Source: M55B154 sp964345775 (GTDB lineage: Bacteria; Spirochaetota; UBA4802; UB4802). From it: 64,000 nucleotides of DNA. The DNA is taken from assembly GCA_964345775.1 (NCBI GenBank), contig CAYFSO010000002.1, forward strand, positions 1-64,000, written 5' to 3'. Each line of letters starts with the position of its first letter. Position 1 is the stretch's first letter. This document shows positions 6,892 through 15,780 of this stretch, piece by piece. A program made the translations under genes and the position numbers. Under the pieces are notes generated by a model. It saw only the letters and a list, made by a program, of their open reading frames with translations, searched no databases and had not been told where the DNA came from.

Positions 6892-8762
6892 CGCCGGGTT
6901 TTTCGGTCCAGTGATTCCAGGTGAACCACCAGTATGGAGATGTCCGACGGGTCTACTCCCGAAATACGCATTGCCTGTCCCAGTGTGCCGGGTTGCACGC
7001 GCTTAAGCTTCTCCCTGGCCTCGTTCTTCAGGCCGGTGATATCATCGTAGTTCATATCGCCGGGTATTTTGCGGTTTTCCATCTTTTCTATCTTGCATAT
7101 CTTCTCCAGGTCTTTCTTTATGTACCCCTCGTACTTTATCTCCATTTCGATCACGGGAATGCTTTCCGCGGGAATATCCACGTCAACCCTCCCCTGCAGG
7201 TCTCCCATGGTTATCTCGGGCCTTTTTAAAAGCTTCCCTGCAGGTATCTTCCCCGGAGTGGAAGCTGTTGAGCCGCCCCGGTCTTCTATCAGTCTCTTGA
7301 GGTCGTCGTCAACGTTTATTGTAGTAGACGAGAACTCCTCTATTACCCTGTCAATTCGATGATATTTCTCCTGCATGTTTCGATACTTTTCTTCTGAAAC
7401 AAGATCGTTCTCGTACCCGTATTGCATCACCCTGCGGTCGGCGTTGTCCTGTCGCAGTAACAGCCTGTGTTCTGCCCGCGAGGTGAACATGCGGTATGGC
7501 TCTTCCGTACCCTTTGTCACCAGGTCGTCTATGAGCACCCCGGTATATGCTTCTGATCGTTTCAATACCAGGGGGGCTTTTCCCTGCAGTGATCTCACGG
7601 CATTTACTGCCGCCACCAGTCCCTGTGCTGCCGCCTCCTCGTAGCCGGAAGTCCCGTTTATCTGTCCCGCGTGGTACAATCCGCTTATTCGCTTGGTCTC
7701 AAGCGAGGACTTCAGCTCCAGTGGTGAGACGTAGTCGTATTCCACCGCGTACGCCGGCCGCATCACCTGCACGTTTTCAAGTCCCGGTATGGTGACGATC
7801 ATCTCCAGCTGCACTTCCTCCGGAAGAGAGCTTGAAAAGCCGTTAAGATAATACTCGTTGGTATGCAGGCCCTCCGGTTCAAGGAACAGCTGGTGCCGTG
7901 GTCTTTCAGAGAACTTTACTACCTTGTCTTCTATGGATGGACAGTAACGGGCCCCTACCCCTGTTATTCGTCCCGAAAACAGGGGCGACCTGCCGATGTT
8001 CCTGTTGATAATTTCATGCGTATCAAGTGTTGTGTACGTGATCCAGCAGGGAACCTGTTCCGGGTTGAACTCCCCGGTGCTGAATGAAAACGGTATGGGG
8101 TCCTCGTCGGGGTGCTGCACCTGGCATTTATCAAAGTCGATGGAATTGCCGTTAACCCGGGGCGGTGTTCCTGTCTTCAGCCTGAGAACCGGGAACCCCA
8201 GGTTGCGCAGAGAATCCGAAAGGTGCTCTGAGCAGAAGTCGCCAAGCCTGCCGCATTTTTCATGGTACTCGCCGATATGAATGAGCCCCTGTAAAAATGT
8301 TCCGGTGGAGAGTATTACCCGGGGTGCCACGTGTTTCCTGCCCCGGATAGTTTCAACACCGCGCACTTCTCCTTTTTCTGCCAGCACGCCGGTAACTATG
8401 TCCTGTTGCAGCCACAGGTTTTCCTGCTGCTCGAGAACTTCTTTCATCCTGAACTGGTAGTCCTTCTTGTCCGCCTGGGCCCTGGGAGACCATACCGCCG
8501 GTCCCTTGCTTCGGTTCAGCATTTTGAAGTGTATACCGGTGGCGTCTATGTTTTTCCCCATCTCGCCGCCCATGGCATCGATCTCCCGCACCAGGTGTCC
8601 CTTGGCAAGTCCGCCTATGGCGGGATTGCAGCTCATCTGGCAGATGGTATCAAGGTTACCGGTTATCAGCATGGTGGAGAATCCCATCCGCGCAGCGGCA
8701 AGTGCCGCCTCGGCCCCGGCATGTCCTCCGCCCACCACGATTACATCAACGTCTGCACTCAT
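6888..8762 (-). CDS. mnmG: tRNA uridine-5-carboxymethylaminomethyl modification enzyme MnmG (GidA)
   Basis: 624 residues, normal length. With MnmE, this FAD enzyme builds the 5-carboxymethylaminomethyl group on wobble uridine 34 of several tRNAs. The N-terminal dinucleotide motif VVGGGHAGAEAA and the adjacent CQMSCNPAIGG and KGHLVREIDAMGG segments are hallmarks of the family. SGYEEAAAQGLVAAVNA in the middle and TSRAEHRLLLRQDNAD further on are also diagnostic. It is the first gene of the leftward mnmG-rsmG operon. Transcription runs away from the origin, as is common for genes beside oriC. Confidence 0.97.
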   Translation of the reverse strand: MSADVDVIVVGGGHAGAEAALAAARMGFSTMLITGNLDTICQMSCNPAIGGLAKGHLVREIDAMGGEMGKNIDATGIHFKMLNRSKGPAVWSPRAQADKKDYQFRMKEVLEQQENLWLQQDIVTGVLAEKGEVRGVETIRGRKHVAPRVILSTGTFLQGLIHIGEYHEKCGRLGDFCSEHLSDSLRNLGFPVLRLKTGTPPRVNGNSIDFDKCQVQHPDEDPIPFSFSTGEFNPEQVPCWITYTTLDTHEIINRNIGRSPLFSGRITGVGARYCPSIEDKVVKFSERPRHQLFLEPEGLHTNEYYLNGFSSSLPEEVQLEMIVTIPGLENVQVMRPAYAVEYDYVSPLELKSSLETKRISGLYHAGQINGTSGYEEAAAQGLVAAVNAVRSLQGKAPLVLKRSEAYTGVLIDDLVTKGTEEPYRMFTSRAEHRLLLRQDNADRRVMQYGYENDLVSEEKYRNMQEKYHRIDRVIEEFSSTTINVDDDLKRLIEDRGGSTASTPGKIPAGKLLKRPEITMGDLQGRVDVDIPAESIPVIEMEIKYEGYIKKDLEKICKIEKMENRKIPGDMNYDDITGLKNEAREKLKRVQPGTLGQAMRISGVDPSDISILVVHLESLDRKTRR

Positions 8763-8903
8763 TTCCCTTCTCCGTGTTCATTACGTGGTACATTCATGTA
8801 CCCCCTTTTCGCTTTCCATTAATGTGAATGAACAGGTCTCCTGTCCAGTATTAATATACACGATCTTTATCTCTTTTCTGCTTTTTCATGCTACATTATT
8901 ATT

Positions 8904-9029
8904 GCCACGGAGACACAGGGTCACAGAATAATATGAACAAAGTGCCACTGCGTGCTTAAAGCAACATGCGTTCTTCGACAGGCTCAGGGTGACTTGTTTA
9001 TTTTAAACAATTCTCCGCGTCTCCGTGGC
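8904..9029. repeat. Intergenic inverted-repeat element with a nested second repeat motif
   Basis: The outer arms are GCCACGGAGACACAGGGTC (8904-8922) and CTCCGCGTCTCCGTGGC (9013-9029), nearly perfect reverse complements and related to the arms of the copy at 3005-3105. Inside lies TTCTTCGACAGGCTCAGGGT (8971-8990), a different motif that I recall as common in intergenic repeats of many genomes. The rest of the 389-bp gap between mnmG and the macro-domain gene shows no ORF. Confidence 0.75.
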
Positions 9030-9151
9030 CACCATCGTTCTCTTTTTTTTATTGATTTTATACTAACATGATAATACCCTTCACTGTATGAATAAAACCA
9101 TGTATCAACACACACATATAGCATTACGCGTAACGACACGTGAGGGGAGTG

Positions 9152-9697
9152 ATGATGTACAAAAAAGAACTCCTTGACCGCGTACATGTTGAAGAGGGTG
9201 ACATCACTAAGCTGATGGTTGACGCCATCGTGAACGCCGCCAACAAGAGCCTTCTTGGCGGGGGCGGTGTGGACGGCGCCATTCACGGTGCTGCAGGTCC
9301 AAAGCTCCTTGAGGAATGCAAAACCCTTAACGGTGCAAATCCCGGGGAGGCGAAGATAACAGGCGGGTATAACCTGCCGGCAAAACACGTCATCCATACT
9401 CCGGGCCCGGTATACAGGAATGGCGCCCGTGGAGAAGAGCTGACTCTTCGAAACTCGTATTACAACTCCATGATGCGGGCAAAGGAGAAAGGGCTTTTTT
9501 CCATCGCATTTCCCGCCATCTCGACGGGAGTATACGGATACCCGAAACAAGAGGCATGCCGCGTGGCTGTCGACGCGGTACTTGATTTCATGAAAAACGA
9601 GGGATATGCCATTGAAGTTCATTTTGTACTTTTTGACAGCGAGAGCTACAACATCTATAATGACTACATAAAGGAACTGTATAATGAACTATCTTGA
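9152..9697 (+). CDS. Macro-domain O-acetyl-ADP-ribose deacetylase (YmdB-like)
   Basis: About 180 residues, a stand-alone macro domain. Such proteins bind ADP-ribose and remove acetyl or ADP-ribosyl groups. Signature segments are present: VDAIVNAANKSLLGGGGVDGAIH near the N-terminus, the ITGGYNLPAKHVIHTPGP strand, and FPAISTGVYGYP. The alternative GTG at 9140 would lie on or before the ribosome-binding sequence GAGGGGAG (9142-9149), so the ATG at 9152 or 9155 is the better start; 9155 has the more normal spacing. The stop overlaps pyrF by 14 bp, indicating one transcript. No DarT-like toxin is adjacent, so a DarTG module is not supported. Confidence 0.92.
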   Translation: MMYKKELLDRVHVEEGDITKLMVDAIVNAANKSLLGGGGVDGAIHGAAGPKLLEECKTLNGANPGEAKITGGYNLPAKHVIHTPGPVYRNGARGEELTLRNSYYNSMMRAKEKGLFSIAFPAISTGVYGYPKQEACRVAVDAVLDFMKNEGYAIEVHFVLFDSESYNIYNDYIKELYNELS

Positions 9698-10520
9698 AAC
9701 ACTTACCACAACTGCCGATCGGTTTTCAAGTATTGTCTGCCTGGGGCTTGATCCCGTAATAGAAGAGATCCCGCTGCAAACCGGAACCATCCGGGAACGA
9801 ATCATTTTCTTCTACGAACAGATACTGAACCAGGTACTCAAGAAGAAAATATATCCCGGGGCCGTGAAGCCCAATTACGCCTTCTATGCCCGTTATGGAA
9901 TGGAGGGTATCGAGGCCCTTCAGCATATAATCGGGCGGTACCGCGATGAAGGCATCCCCGTCATTCTTGACGTGAAACGGGGGGATATTGGCAAAACCGC
10001 TGCCGCGTACGCCGACGAAGCATTCAGGTTTTTTAACGCGGATGCCGTCACCCTTGCACCGTACATGGGCCTTGACTCCATAAAGCCCTTCATCGACCAT
10101 TCCCCGGATAAGGGGTATTACGTTCTGAACCGTACATCCAACAAAAGTGCCGTTGACATCCAGGACCTCGAGGTTAACGGGGAGCCGTTATATATCAAGG
10201 TATCCAGGAAAATACTGGACTGGTACCATCCGGGCATTGGAGCCGTTGTTGGTGCCACCTATACACGGGAATTATCAGAAATACTGGATGTCTTCTCTTC
10301 CGGGAAGAGGGATGTCCCCCTGCTCATTCCCGGTGTTGGCGCACAGGGAGGCAGCGCATCCGAGATTTCTGCAATACTCAGGGAATGCGGGGACATACGC
10401 ATTCACCGTATAAACTCCTCCAGCGGCATCAACTACGCCTACAAGCGTTTCGAGGGAATACACTTTGCCGAGGCAGCCGTAAAGGCGCTGGATGAGCTAA
10501 ACCGGGAGACAGGGTTGTAA
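9684..10520 (+). CDS. pyrF: Orotidine 5'-phosphate decarboxylase
   Basis: 278 residues, the longer subfamily-2 form of PyrF. It decarboxylates OMP to UMP, the last step of de novo pyrimidine synthesis. Key residues: Asp in LGLDP near position 23, Lys in KPNYAFY, and the catalytic D96-V-K98-R-G-D101 segment. VTLAPYMGLD follows as expected. The start overlaps the macro-domain gene and the stop is 7 bp before the diguanylate cyclase gene, so these three are probably co-transcribed. pyrB and pyrC are found 43 kb away in this window. Confidence 0.96.
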   Translation: MNYLETLTTTADRFSSIVCLGLDPVIEEIPLQTGTIRERIIFFYEQILNQVLKKKIYPGAVKPNYAFYARYGMEGIEALQHIIGRYRDEGIPVILDVKRGDIGKTAAAYADEAFRFFNADAVTLAPYMGLDSIKPFIDHSPDKGYYVLNRTSNKSAVDIQDLEVNGEPLYIKVSRKILDWYHPGIGAVVGATYTRELSEILDVFSSGKRDVPLLIPGVGAQGGSASEISAILRECGDIRIHRINSSSGINYAYKRFEGIHFAEAAVKALDELNRETGL

Positions 10521-10527
10521 GATAACC

Positions 10528-12705
10528 ATGCACCATACCGAAAACCACCAACACCTGGTGCTTGTTGTTTCGCCTAACGACGCTATTATAGGTTCCATTC
10601 TATCCATTCTCGATCAGGGAACCTACACGGTGATTACAGCCAAGAACGGCATGGAAGCTCTCAGCATAGTCACCTATCGCATGCCGCATGTTATCATCAC
10701 CGAAATTGACATTCCTGTAATCAGTGGTTTCGAGTTCATTCGACGCCTCAAGAAGGGGGTGAAGACCCGGTTCATTCCGTGTATCCTGGTAGGACCCGCT
10801 GATGATATTTCCAGCAAGATCGAGGCTATCGACGCTGGTGCCGACAGCTATGTCACCCTCCCCGTCAATTCCGACGAGTTGCGGGTGCTGGTAAAATCCA
10901 AGATAACACAATCCAGCGATCTCTACATGATGACCATCAGCGACGACCTCACCCGTCTTCCCACCAGGAAAGAATTTATTCGCAGGTTCAACCTTCAGGT
11001 CGACGAAGGATTCCATGACACGGTGTCCCTCGTCATAATCGATATTGATTATTTCAAGAGCGTAAACGATGACTATGGTCACCAGGTTGGAGACATGGTG
11101 CTGATAACACTTGCCGACCTGCTGCATGACATGGAATGCGCAACCTTCTTTCCCGCCCGTTTCGGAGGAGAGGAATTTGTGATCCTCCTCCCGGGCATTG
11201 ATGCTGCAGGGGCACGGGATATGGCAGACCAGCTTCGCACCAGTTTTGAATTGATAGATTTTCAAACCGGCACCGGTGAAAACTCTTTCAACGTGACATT
11301 CAGCGGTGGAGTCGCAGAATACCCCACCATGGCCGAGAACCTGTCGGGTCTCATGGCAAGGGCTGACCAGGCATTGTATGCCGCCAAAAATGACGGCCGC
11401 AACAGGTGCTACGTGTTCAGCCCCATCATGGCCAGAAACGACCGGTTCTGGGAGTACATAAAATCAACAAAGGGTGGACGGGGCACATTCATCTCTTTTC
11501 CATACAACGAAAGTGTTACCGGGTTCCCTTACCTTCCCTTTGTGATGGAAGAGATCCTTACCAACGAGCATCCCGTTGCCAGCCTGGGGATCTTTTCTTT
11601 GAACGCCGCTCCCATGTACGACCCTTTCGTGAACAGGGGGATTCGTAATTACCTGTACGATATAGAGAGCCTTGCATTTTTCCTGCCCAAAATATTCGAC
11701 GCCCATTTCCCGTATGAACGGTACGTGGCGGTAAGCGACCTGTATTCTTTCAGCATTACCGTTCTTTTTCCCTTTCCCACAAACGTTTCACAGAACAGGG
11801 ACCAGTTTTACAATCTTTGCAGGGAGCTTGCCCTTGATATTTACCTGTACATGAACAACTACCCGGTTGATATTGTCTTCGCAAACCATGCAATGGAGTT
11901 TGACAGGTCTTCACCCCGGCGCATTCTGGAAGAAATTAACCATGTCGCTGACAAGAAATACAGAATATTCGGCAAGAAAGATGATTTCAGTTCATTCTCC
12001 TCGGAATTCGTGAAGATACTTCACAACAAGAAGCAATCAGAAATAAATAACTACCTCTCTATCAGGCCGGTATTGTCAATACAAGAGGGCAGCCAGGTAT
12101 ACAATTTTATAACCAACCATCATTACACCACCCGTAATGATTACGGAGACCTGATGGTTTCAGAAGCATTTGGCGAAAAGGATAACATGTTTTTTTTCAA
12201 CGAGTTCCTGTTACAACATATACCCTCCGATTCCAAAAAGCCTTTACTCTACAACCATCCGCCCCGTATGGCCGTAAGCGAAATGATCAGCTTACTCTCG
12301 GATAACCTTCCCGGAAGGGAGATTATACTGATGCTTGATGAATGTATGCTGGAGTCTATGAACGTGGAAGATATTCTGGAGATAGAGAGATCCCTTCCCG
12401 GCAACATTTCCCTGGGGATCAATAACTGCTATATTGGAAGCCAGTTACTTCAGTTGCTCTCCGTGATTACTCTCAAACTGGTGTTCCTTTCCGAAAGTAT
12501 CACAAGAAATATTCATCTCTTCAAAGAGAGAATAAAGATCATAAACGGACTGAAGATGTTCGCCGATCAGCTGGGCATACCCCTGTGTGCCAGAAACATC
12601 ATACTGGAAGAGGAATTCCAGCTGGTTCGTGACCTCAAGATAGATTACTGCACCGGCCCATATGCCGAACAGGTTCTCAAAAAGATGCATCGATCACGGA
12701 AATAA
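10528..12705 (+). CDS. Diguanylate cyclase with degenerate receiver and degenerate EAL-like C-terminus
   Basis: 725 residues in three parts. Residues 10-120 fold like a response-regulator receiver, but all signature positions are altered: the acidic pair is S15-P16, the phospho-acceptor position is Glu59 (T-E-I-D-I-P) and the conserved Lys is Leu111. It cannot be phosphorylated normally, and the Glu may mimic the active state. Residues 135-300 form a GGDEF domain with intact IDIDYFKSVND and G203-G-E-E-F, so cyclic-di-GMP synthesis is likely. The RxxD inhibition site upstream is absent. Residues 530-725 resemble an EAL domain in order of helices (GINNCYIGSQLLQLL, IPLCARNIILEEE, YCTGPYAEQ), but the catalytic residues are missing. 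It may be a regulatory or c-di-GMP-binding tail. Confidence 0.85.
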   Translation: MHHTENHQHLVLVVSPNDAIIGSILSILDQGTYTVITAKNGMEALSIVTYRMPHVIITEIDIPVISGFEFIRRLKKGVKTRFIPCILVGPADDISSKIEAIDAGADSYVTLPVNSDELRVLVKSKITQSSDLYMMTISDDLTRLPTRKEFIRRFNLQVDEGFHDTVSLVIIDIDYFKSVNDDYGHQVGDMVLITLADLLHDMECATFFPARFGGEEFVILLPGIDAAGARDMADQLRTSFELIDFQTGTGENSFNVTFSGGVAEYPTMAENLSGLMARADQALYAAKNDGRNRCYVFSPIMARNDRFWEYIKSTKGGRGTFISFPYNESVTGFPYLPFVMEEILTNEHPVASLGIFSLNAAPMYDPFVNRGIRNYLYDIESLAFFLPKIFDAHFPYERYVAVSDLYSFSITVLFPFPTNVSQNRDQFYNLCRELALDIYLYMNNYPVDIVFANHAMEFDRSSPRRILEEINHVADKKYRIFGKKDDFSSFSSEFVKILHNKKQSEINNYLSIRPVLSIQEGSQVYNFITNHHYTTRNDYGDLMVSEAFGEKDNMFFFNEFLLQHIPSDSKKPLLYNHPPRMAVSEMISLLSDNLPGREIILMLDECMLESMNVEDILEIERSLPGNISLGINNCYIGSQLLQLLSVITLKLVFLSESITRNIHLFKERIKIINGLKMFADQLGIPLCARNIILEEEFQLVRDLKIDYCTGPYAEQVLKKMHRSRK

Positions 12706-12797
12706 ATGCGGTGATCCTTTCAAACGGTGTTTACATTTCTTGACACGGCGAAAAAAGAATTATTGACTTATTGCATTATGCATGAAAAATTCAGTAT

Positions 12798-13955
12798 ATG
12801 GTCACTGGAAACGAACAACTCACCAGACACAACTGGAACATTCTTGTTATCGACGACAGCAAGCTCAGCAGGGCCATTGTCAAAAAAACCCTTTCAGCCC
12901 TCAACATGAGCATAACCGAGGCAGAGGACGGCATCGATGGACTTGAAAAGCTGAAGACGCAGTCCTTTGACCTCATCCTCGTGGACATCATAATGCCTAA
13001 CCTTGACGGATTTGGTTTTCTTGAACGTTTTCCAGACCACGTGGGCGATGACTTCGTTCCTGTTATTTTGATGACCGGTTCAGATGACCTCAACTCAAAG
13101 ATCAAGGGCCTGAGCATCGGGGCAGATGACTTTCTGTTAAAACCACTCAACGAGAAAGAGCTGGTTGCCCGTGTCATGTCACTGTTGCGGTTGAAAAACA
13201 CCCATGATGAATTGTACGAAAAAAACCTTATCATCAAGAAAGAGCTTGAGTATGCCAAGCGCCTCCAGCAGTACATTATTCCCGAAAATTTCGAGTTTGT
13301 CAGCTATCCAGCGGTACGCGGAAGGTACCTGCCCATTGCCGATATCGGTGGCGACCTCTTTGACTGCTACATCTTCGATAAGCACAAAACGGGCATCGTC
13401 ATTGCCGATGTGACCGGGCACGGCATACCGGCAGCCCTGGTAATGACCATGTCCAAGATGATATTCAGCATATACGCACCCGAATACCATGAAGCCAGCG
13501 GCCTCATGTCAAAGGTGAACGAGGAGATGCGGGGCCTGCTTCTTGACATGCAGTACATCACCGCTTTCTACATCATATACGACTCACAAACCGGTATTCT
13601 CAATTTTACCAACGCGGGACATACCCGTCCCCTTTTCTATCGCAGGAGAACCGGAAAGGTAATGGCGCTCGATACCAATGGCCTTTTTGTGGGTATAATG
13701 GACAATACCTTTTACGAGGAAAAGTCCATTCGCGTAGAAAAAGGGGACCGGCTCATCCTCTACACTGACGGGATCACTGAACATAAGAACGAACAGAAAG
13801 AGGAGTTCGGTGAGAATAGACTGGCACGGTACGTGAGAGAACATGGAGATCTTCATGGAGATGGCTTCTGTGACGGCCTCCTGGAAGAACTTGAAGGCTT
13901 CTCTGCTCTGGCCGACCGCACCGATGATATTGCATTCGTATACGTAGAATTCTAA
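12798..13955 (+). CDS. Receiver-domain PP2C (SpoIIE/RsbU-type) protein phosphatase
   Basis: 385 residues. The N-terminal receiver is intact: D19-D20, phospho-acceptor D63 in LVDIIMP, T93 and K115. A coiled linker (about 138-160) leads to a PP2C-like phosphatase with the metal-binding IGGD186 and IADV-TGHGIPAAL (D204, G207) and a final DRTDDIAFVYVEF. This architecture is used to dephosphorylate anti-sigma-factor antagonists in partner-switching pathways. No anti-sigma factor or antagonist is adjacent. The FliG-like gene follows after only 25 bp, so the two are probably co-expressed. The start is the ATG at 12798; no strong ribosome-binding site is seen. Confidence 0.9.
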   Translation: MVTGNEQLTRHNWNILVIDDSKLSRAIVKKTLSALNMSITEAEDGIDGLEKLKTQSFDLILVDIIMPNLDGFGFLERFPDHVGDDFVPVILMTGSDDLNSKIKGLSIGADDFLLKPLNEKELVARVMSLLRLKNTHDELYEKNLIIKKELEYAKRLQQYIIPENFEFVSYPAVRGRYLPIADIGGDLFDCYIFDKHKTGIVIADVTGHGIPAALVMTMSKMIFSIYAPEYHEASGLMSKVNEEMRGLLLDMQYITAFYIIYDSQTGILNFTNAGHTRPLFYRRRTGKVMALDTNGLFVGIMDNTFYEEKSIRVEKGDRLILYTDGITEHKNEQKEEFGENRLARYVREHGDLHGDGFCDGLLEELEGFSALADRTDDIAFVYVEF

Positions 13956-13980
13956 CTCTCTTCCCCTGCCGCAGAAAACC

Positions 13981-15459
13981 ATGTGGGTAAATCCGGGTTC
14001 ACATATTATAAAACAGGTAGTGCTGCCTGGTATCGACGAATTCCTTCGTGACATGAAAGAAGGTCTTCACTGCGCAGTTGCACCACTGCAGTATACGGGT
14101 CACATACCACGGGGAGTACCACATGCCAGCATACAATACCAGTCCGAGGCGGGGACGATAAATCTTCCCGTGTATACAGACAACCTGCAGGGTACCTTGC
14201 GGTCTGAATTACACGGTTACCTGGAGCAGTCACGTTACGACCGTGAAGTAATACTCAGCCTGCTCAGGAAACGTCACTTCACCTCCCCGGTAACCAGTCA
14301 CGGTAAACATTGCGAATGCCATCGTCAATTCAACATGGACGGAGAGCAGGCACTACTTCTGACCTTTTCCATCGTGGATAATCTTGAAACGGGTTCGGTA
14401 CACATCTACCTTCCCTGGCCCTTTACCAGGCTCATTACATCACAGAATGCTGTCAGGGCGGGTGTTTCACCTGAGGATGCCATGAAGACTTTCTTCAGGA
14501 ACACGGCCAACATCTTTCCGTCACTCCAGCTGCTGCTTACCCTTTTCACCGATGAAGAACTGCAGCAGCTTCTTTATCACCTGCATACCCGTAACCTGTT
14601 GTCCACCTACCAGCTGTGCCTCATGGTGCGGGCCTTTCCGTCCCACGCCCTTCGCGTGAAACATAATCTTTCAAGGAATGTTGCGGGGGACGTCATTGAC
14701 ATGATGGCCGTGCTTGAAAGGGGAAGCGGCATATCACGACGGGACATGCAGGCCGGCGTCTATTCTATAGAGGAGGCGCTGTTCATGCTGCTTCGGCAGG
14801 GAGAACCGGTGGCATATTCACGGTTCCTTGACCGTATGCAAAAGACCCTCACATGGATACGTTGTTATGAACTTCTTGAAGAAAAACCATTTACCGTATG
14901 GTTGCAGGAAATGCAAAATGAAGGCCTGTTATACGAGACCACGAGCATCCTTCCCGATCATGTTCTCGGCAGTGCTGTTCGTTCTACCGATGAAGATATG
15001 ATACAGTTGCTGCAGAAAGGCATTTCCAGCCGAAAGCTTGATGACATCATTTCATATTCTTGCACGGACAGGTCACCTTCCGCATCCAGCCTGGCCCGTT
15101 GCCAGGTAATACGGACCTACCGTTATCTTCGATTGACAAGAACTGCTGCCAACAGGCCGGGGCTGAACTTCATAAAAATAATCAATGACCTTCTTGAACC
15201 ACGGGATATTAGACACGTACTGTATGACACCGGCTGGTTCGTGTTGTCCACAGCCCTGAAGGGTATTCCTTCACGGACAGTGAACATGTACATGCACCAT
15301 TTGCCTTCAGGTGCCCGCTATCTCATTGAAGACGTACTGAAGGGAATACTGAACCCGAATATTCTTCACGATGAATCACAAATAAGGCAGGCCCGGGATA
15401 CATGTGCGTCCCGGATCATACAGATGCACGAGGATGGAATTATACGTCTTCAGGTGTAG
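13981..15459 (+). CDS. Protein with three FliG C-terminal-domain-like repeats
   Basis: 492 residues, not a standard FliG. The last 95 (396-490) align with the FliG C-terminal domain: LLEPRDIRHVL, TALKGIPSRTVNMYMHHLPSG and a final IIQMHEDGIIRL match the family's LDDRxIQxVL, ALKGAxxxLxxxxxxNMSxRA and IxRRLEExGEI pattern. Two weaker copies can be seen at about 188-275 (FTDEELQQLLYHL, RAFPSHALRVKHNLSRNVA) and 320-385 (LPDHVLGSAVRSTDEDMIQLL, SSRKLDDIISYSC). The paired Asp residues of true FliG are Glu-Pro in the third repeat, so the torque-generating charges are not kept. The first 180 residues have a CEC-H cluster and a weakly FliM/CheC-like strand pattern (GSVHIYLPWP). A role in flagellar switching or another rotor-like assembly is an inference. 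Confidence 0.65.
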   Translation: MWVNPGSHIIKQVVLPGIDEFLRDMKEGLHCAVAPLQYTGHIPRGVPHASIQYQSEAGTINLPVYTDNLQGTLRSELHGYLEQSRYDREVILSLLRKRHFTSPVTSHGKHCECHRQFNMDGEQALLLTFSIVDNLETGSVHIYLPWPFTRLITSQNAVRAGVSPEDAMKTFFRNTANIFPSLQLLLTLFTDEELQQLLYHLHTRNLLSTYQLCLMVRAFPSHALRVKHNLSRNVAGDVIDMMAVLERGSGISRRDMQAGVYSIEEALFMLLRQGEPVAYSRFLDRMQKTLTWIRCYELLEEKPFTVWLQEMQNEGLLYETTSILPDHVLGSAVRSTDEDMIQLLQKGISSRKLDDIISYSCTDRSPSASSLARCQVIRTYRYLRLTRTAANRPGLNFIKIINDLLEPRDIRHVLYDTGWFVLSTALKGIPSRTVNMYMHHLPSGARYLIEDVLKGILNPNILHDESQIRQARDTCASRIIQMHEDGIIRLQV

Positions 15460-15700
15460 AACCGGTTTCCCGGTCATGTATGTATTCACCGATCTTGTCA
15501 ATTGCTTCTTTGAGTTCTTCGTACTTGTCTATGTTCAGTGCCACACCTTTTTGTGTTGGCTTGTAGACCATATCTCCACCTGACATGGACTGGTACCAGA
15601 TTCGAAGATTGATAAGCTCCCTGCCCTTGAACTCTGATACTTCTACCCTGATTATTTCCGTGCTGTTTCGTTCAATATCTTTTATTATGACACCCATCAC
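15440..15700 (-). CDS. PC4-like (transcriptional coactivator p15) single-strand DNA-binding protein
   Basis: 86 residues. RVEVSEFKGRELINLRIWYQ followed by YKPTQKGVALNIDKYEELKEAI matches the PC4 fold pattern (strand, K/R-G-x-x-x-I-x-I-R, then KPTxKGIxL and a helix). PC4-like proteins in bacteria bind single-stranded DNA as dimers. Its 3' end overlaps that of the FliG-like gene by 20 bp on the opposite strand. It is transcribed away from the origin, and its upstream region is the oriC side of the dnaA promoter region. A direct role at the origin is speculative. Confidence 0.8.
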   Translation of the reverse strand: MMGVIIKDIERNSTEIIRVEVSEFKGRELINLRIWYQSMSGGDMVYKPTQKGVALNIDKYEELKEAIDKIGEYIHDRETGSTPEDV

Positions 15701-15780
15701 GGGTCCCCCCTTTCACTCTTTTTGTTATTTAGTGTACCACACATAGCAAAAGTCAGCCATGATCTTTTGCGGTAACATTT

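Noticed and set aside
8984..9622. 212-residue leftward frame over the macro-domain gene
   Set aside because: The sense frame is a clear macro domain; this frame runs through the repeat element and lacks family features.
9152..9697. DarTG-type toxin-antitoxin using the macro domain as antitoxin
   Set aside because: There is no DarT-like gene on either side; the neighbour is pyrF.
10528..15459. A standard anti-phage defence island
   Set aside because: No nuclease, helicase, reverse transcriptase or similar effector is present; the genes are signalling and motility-like.
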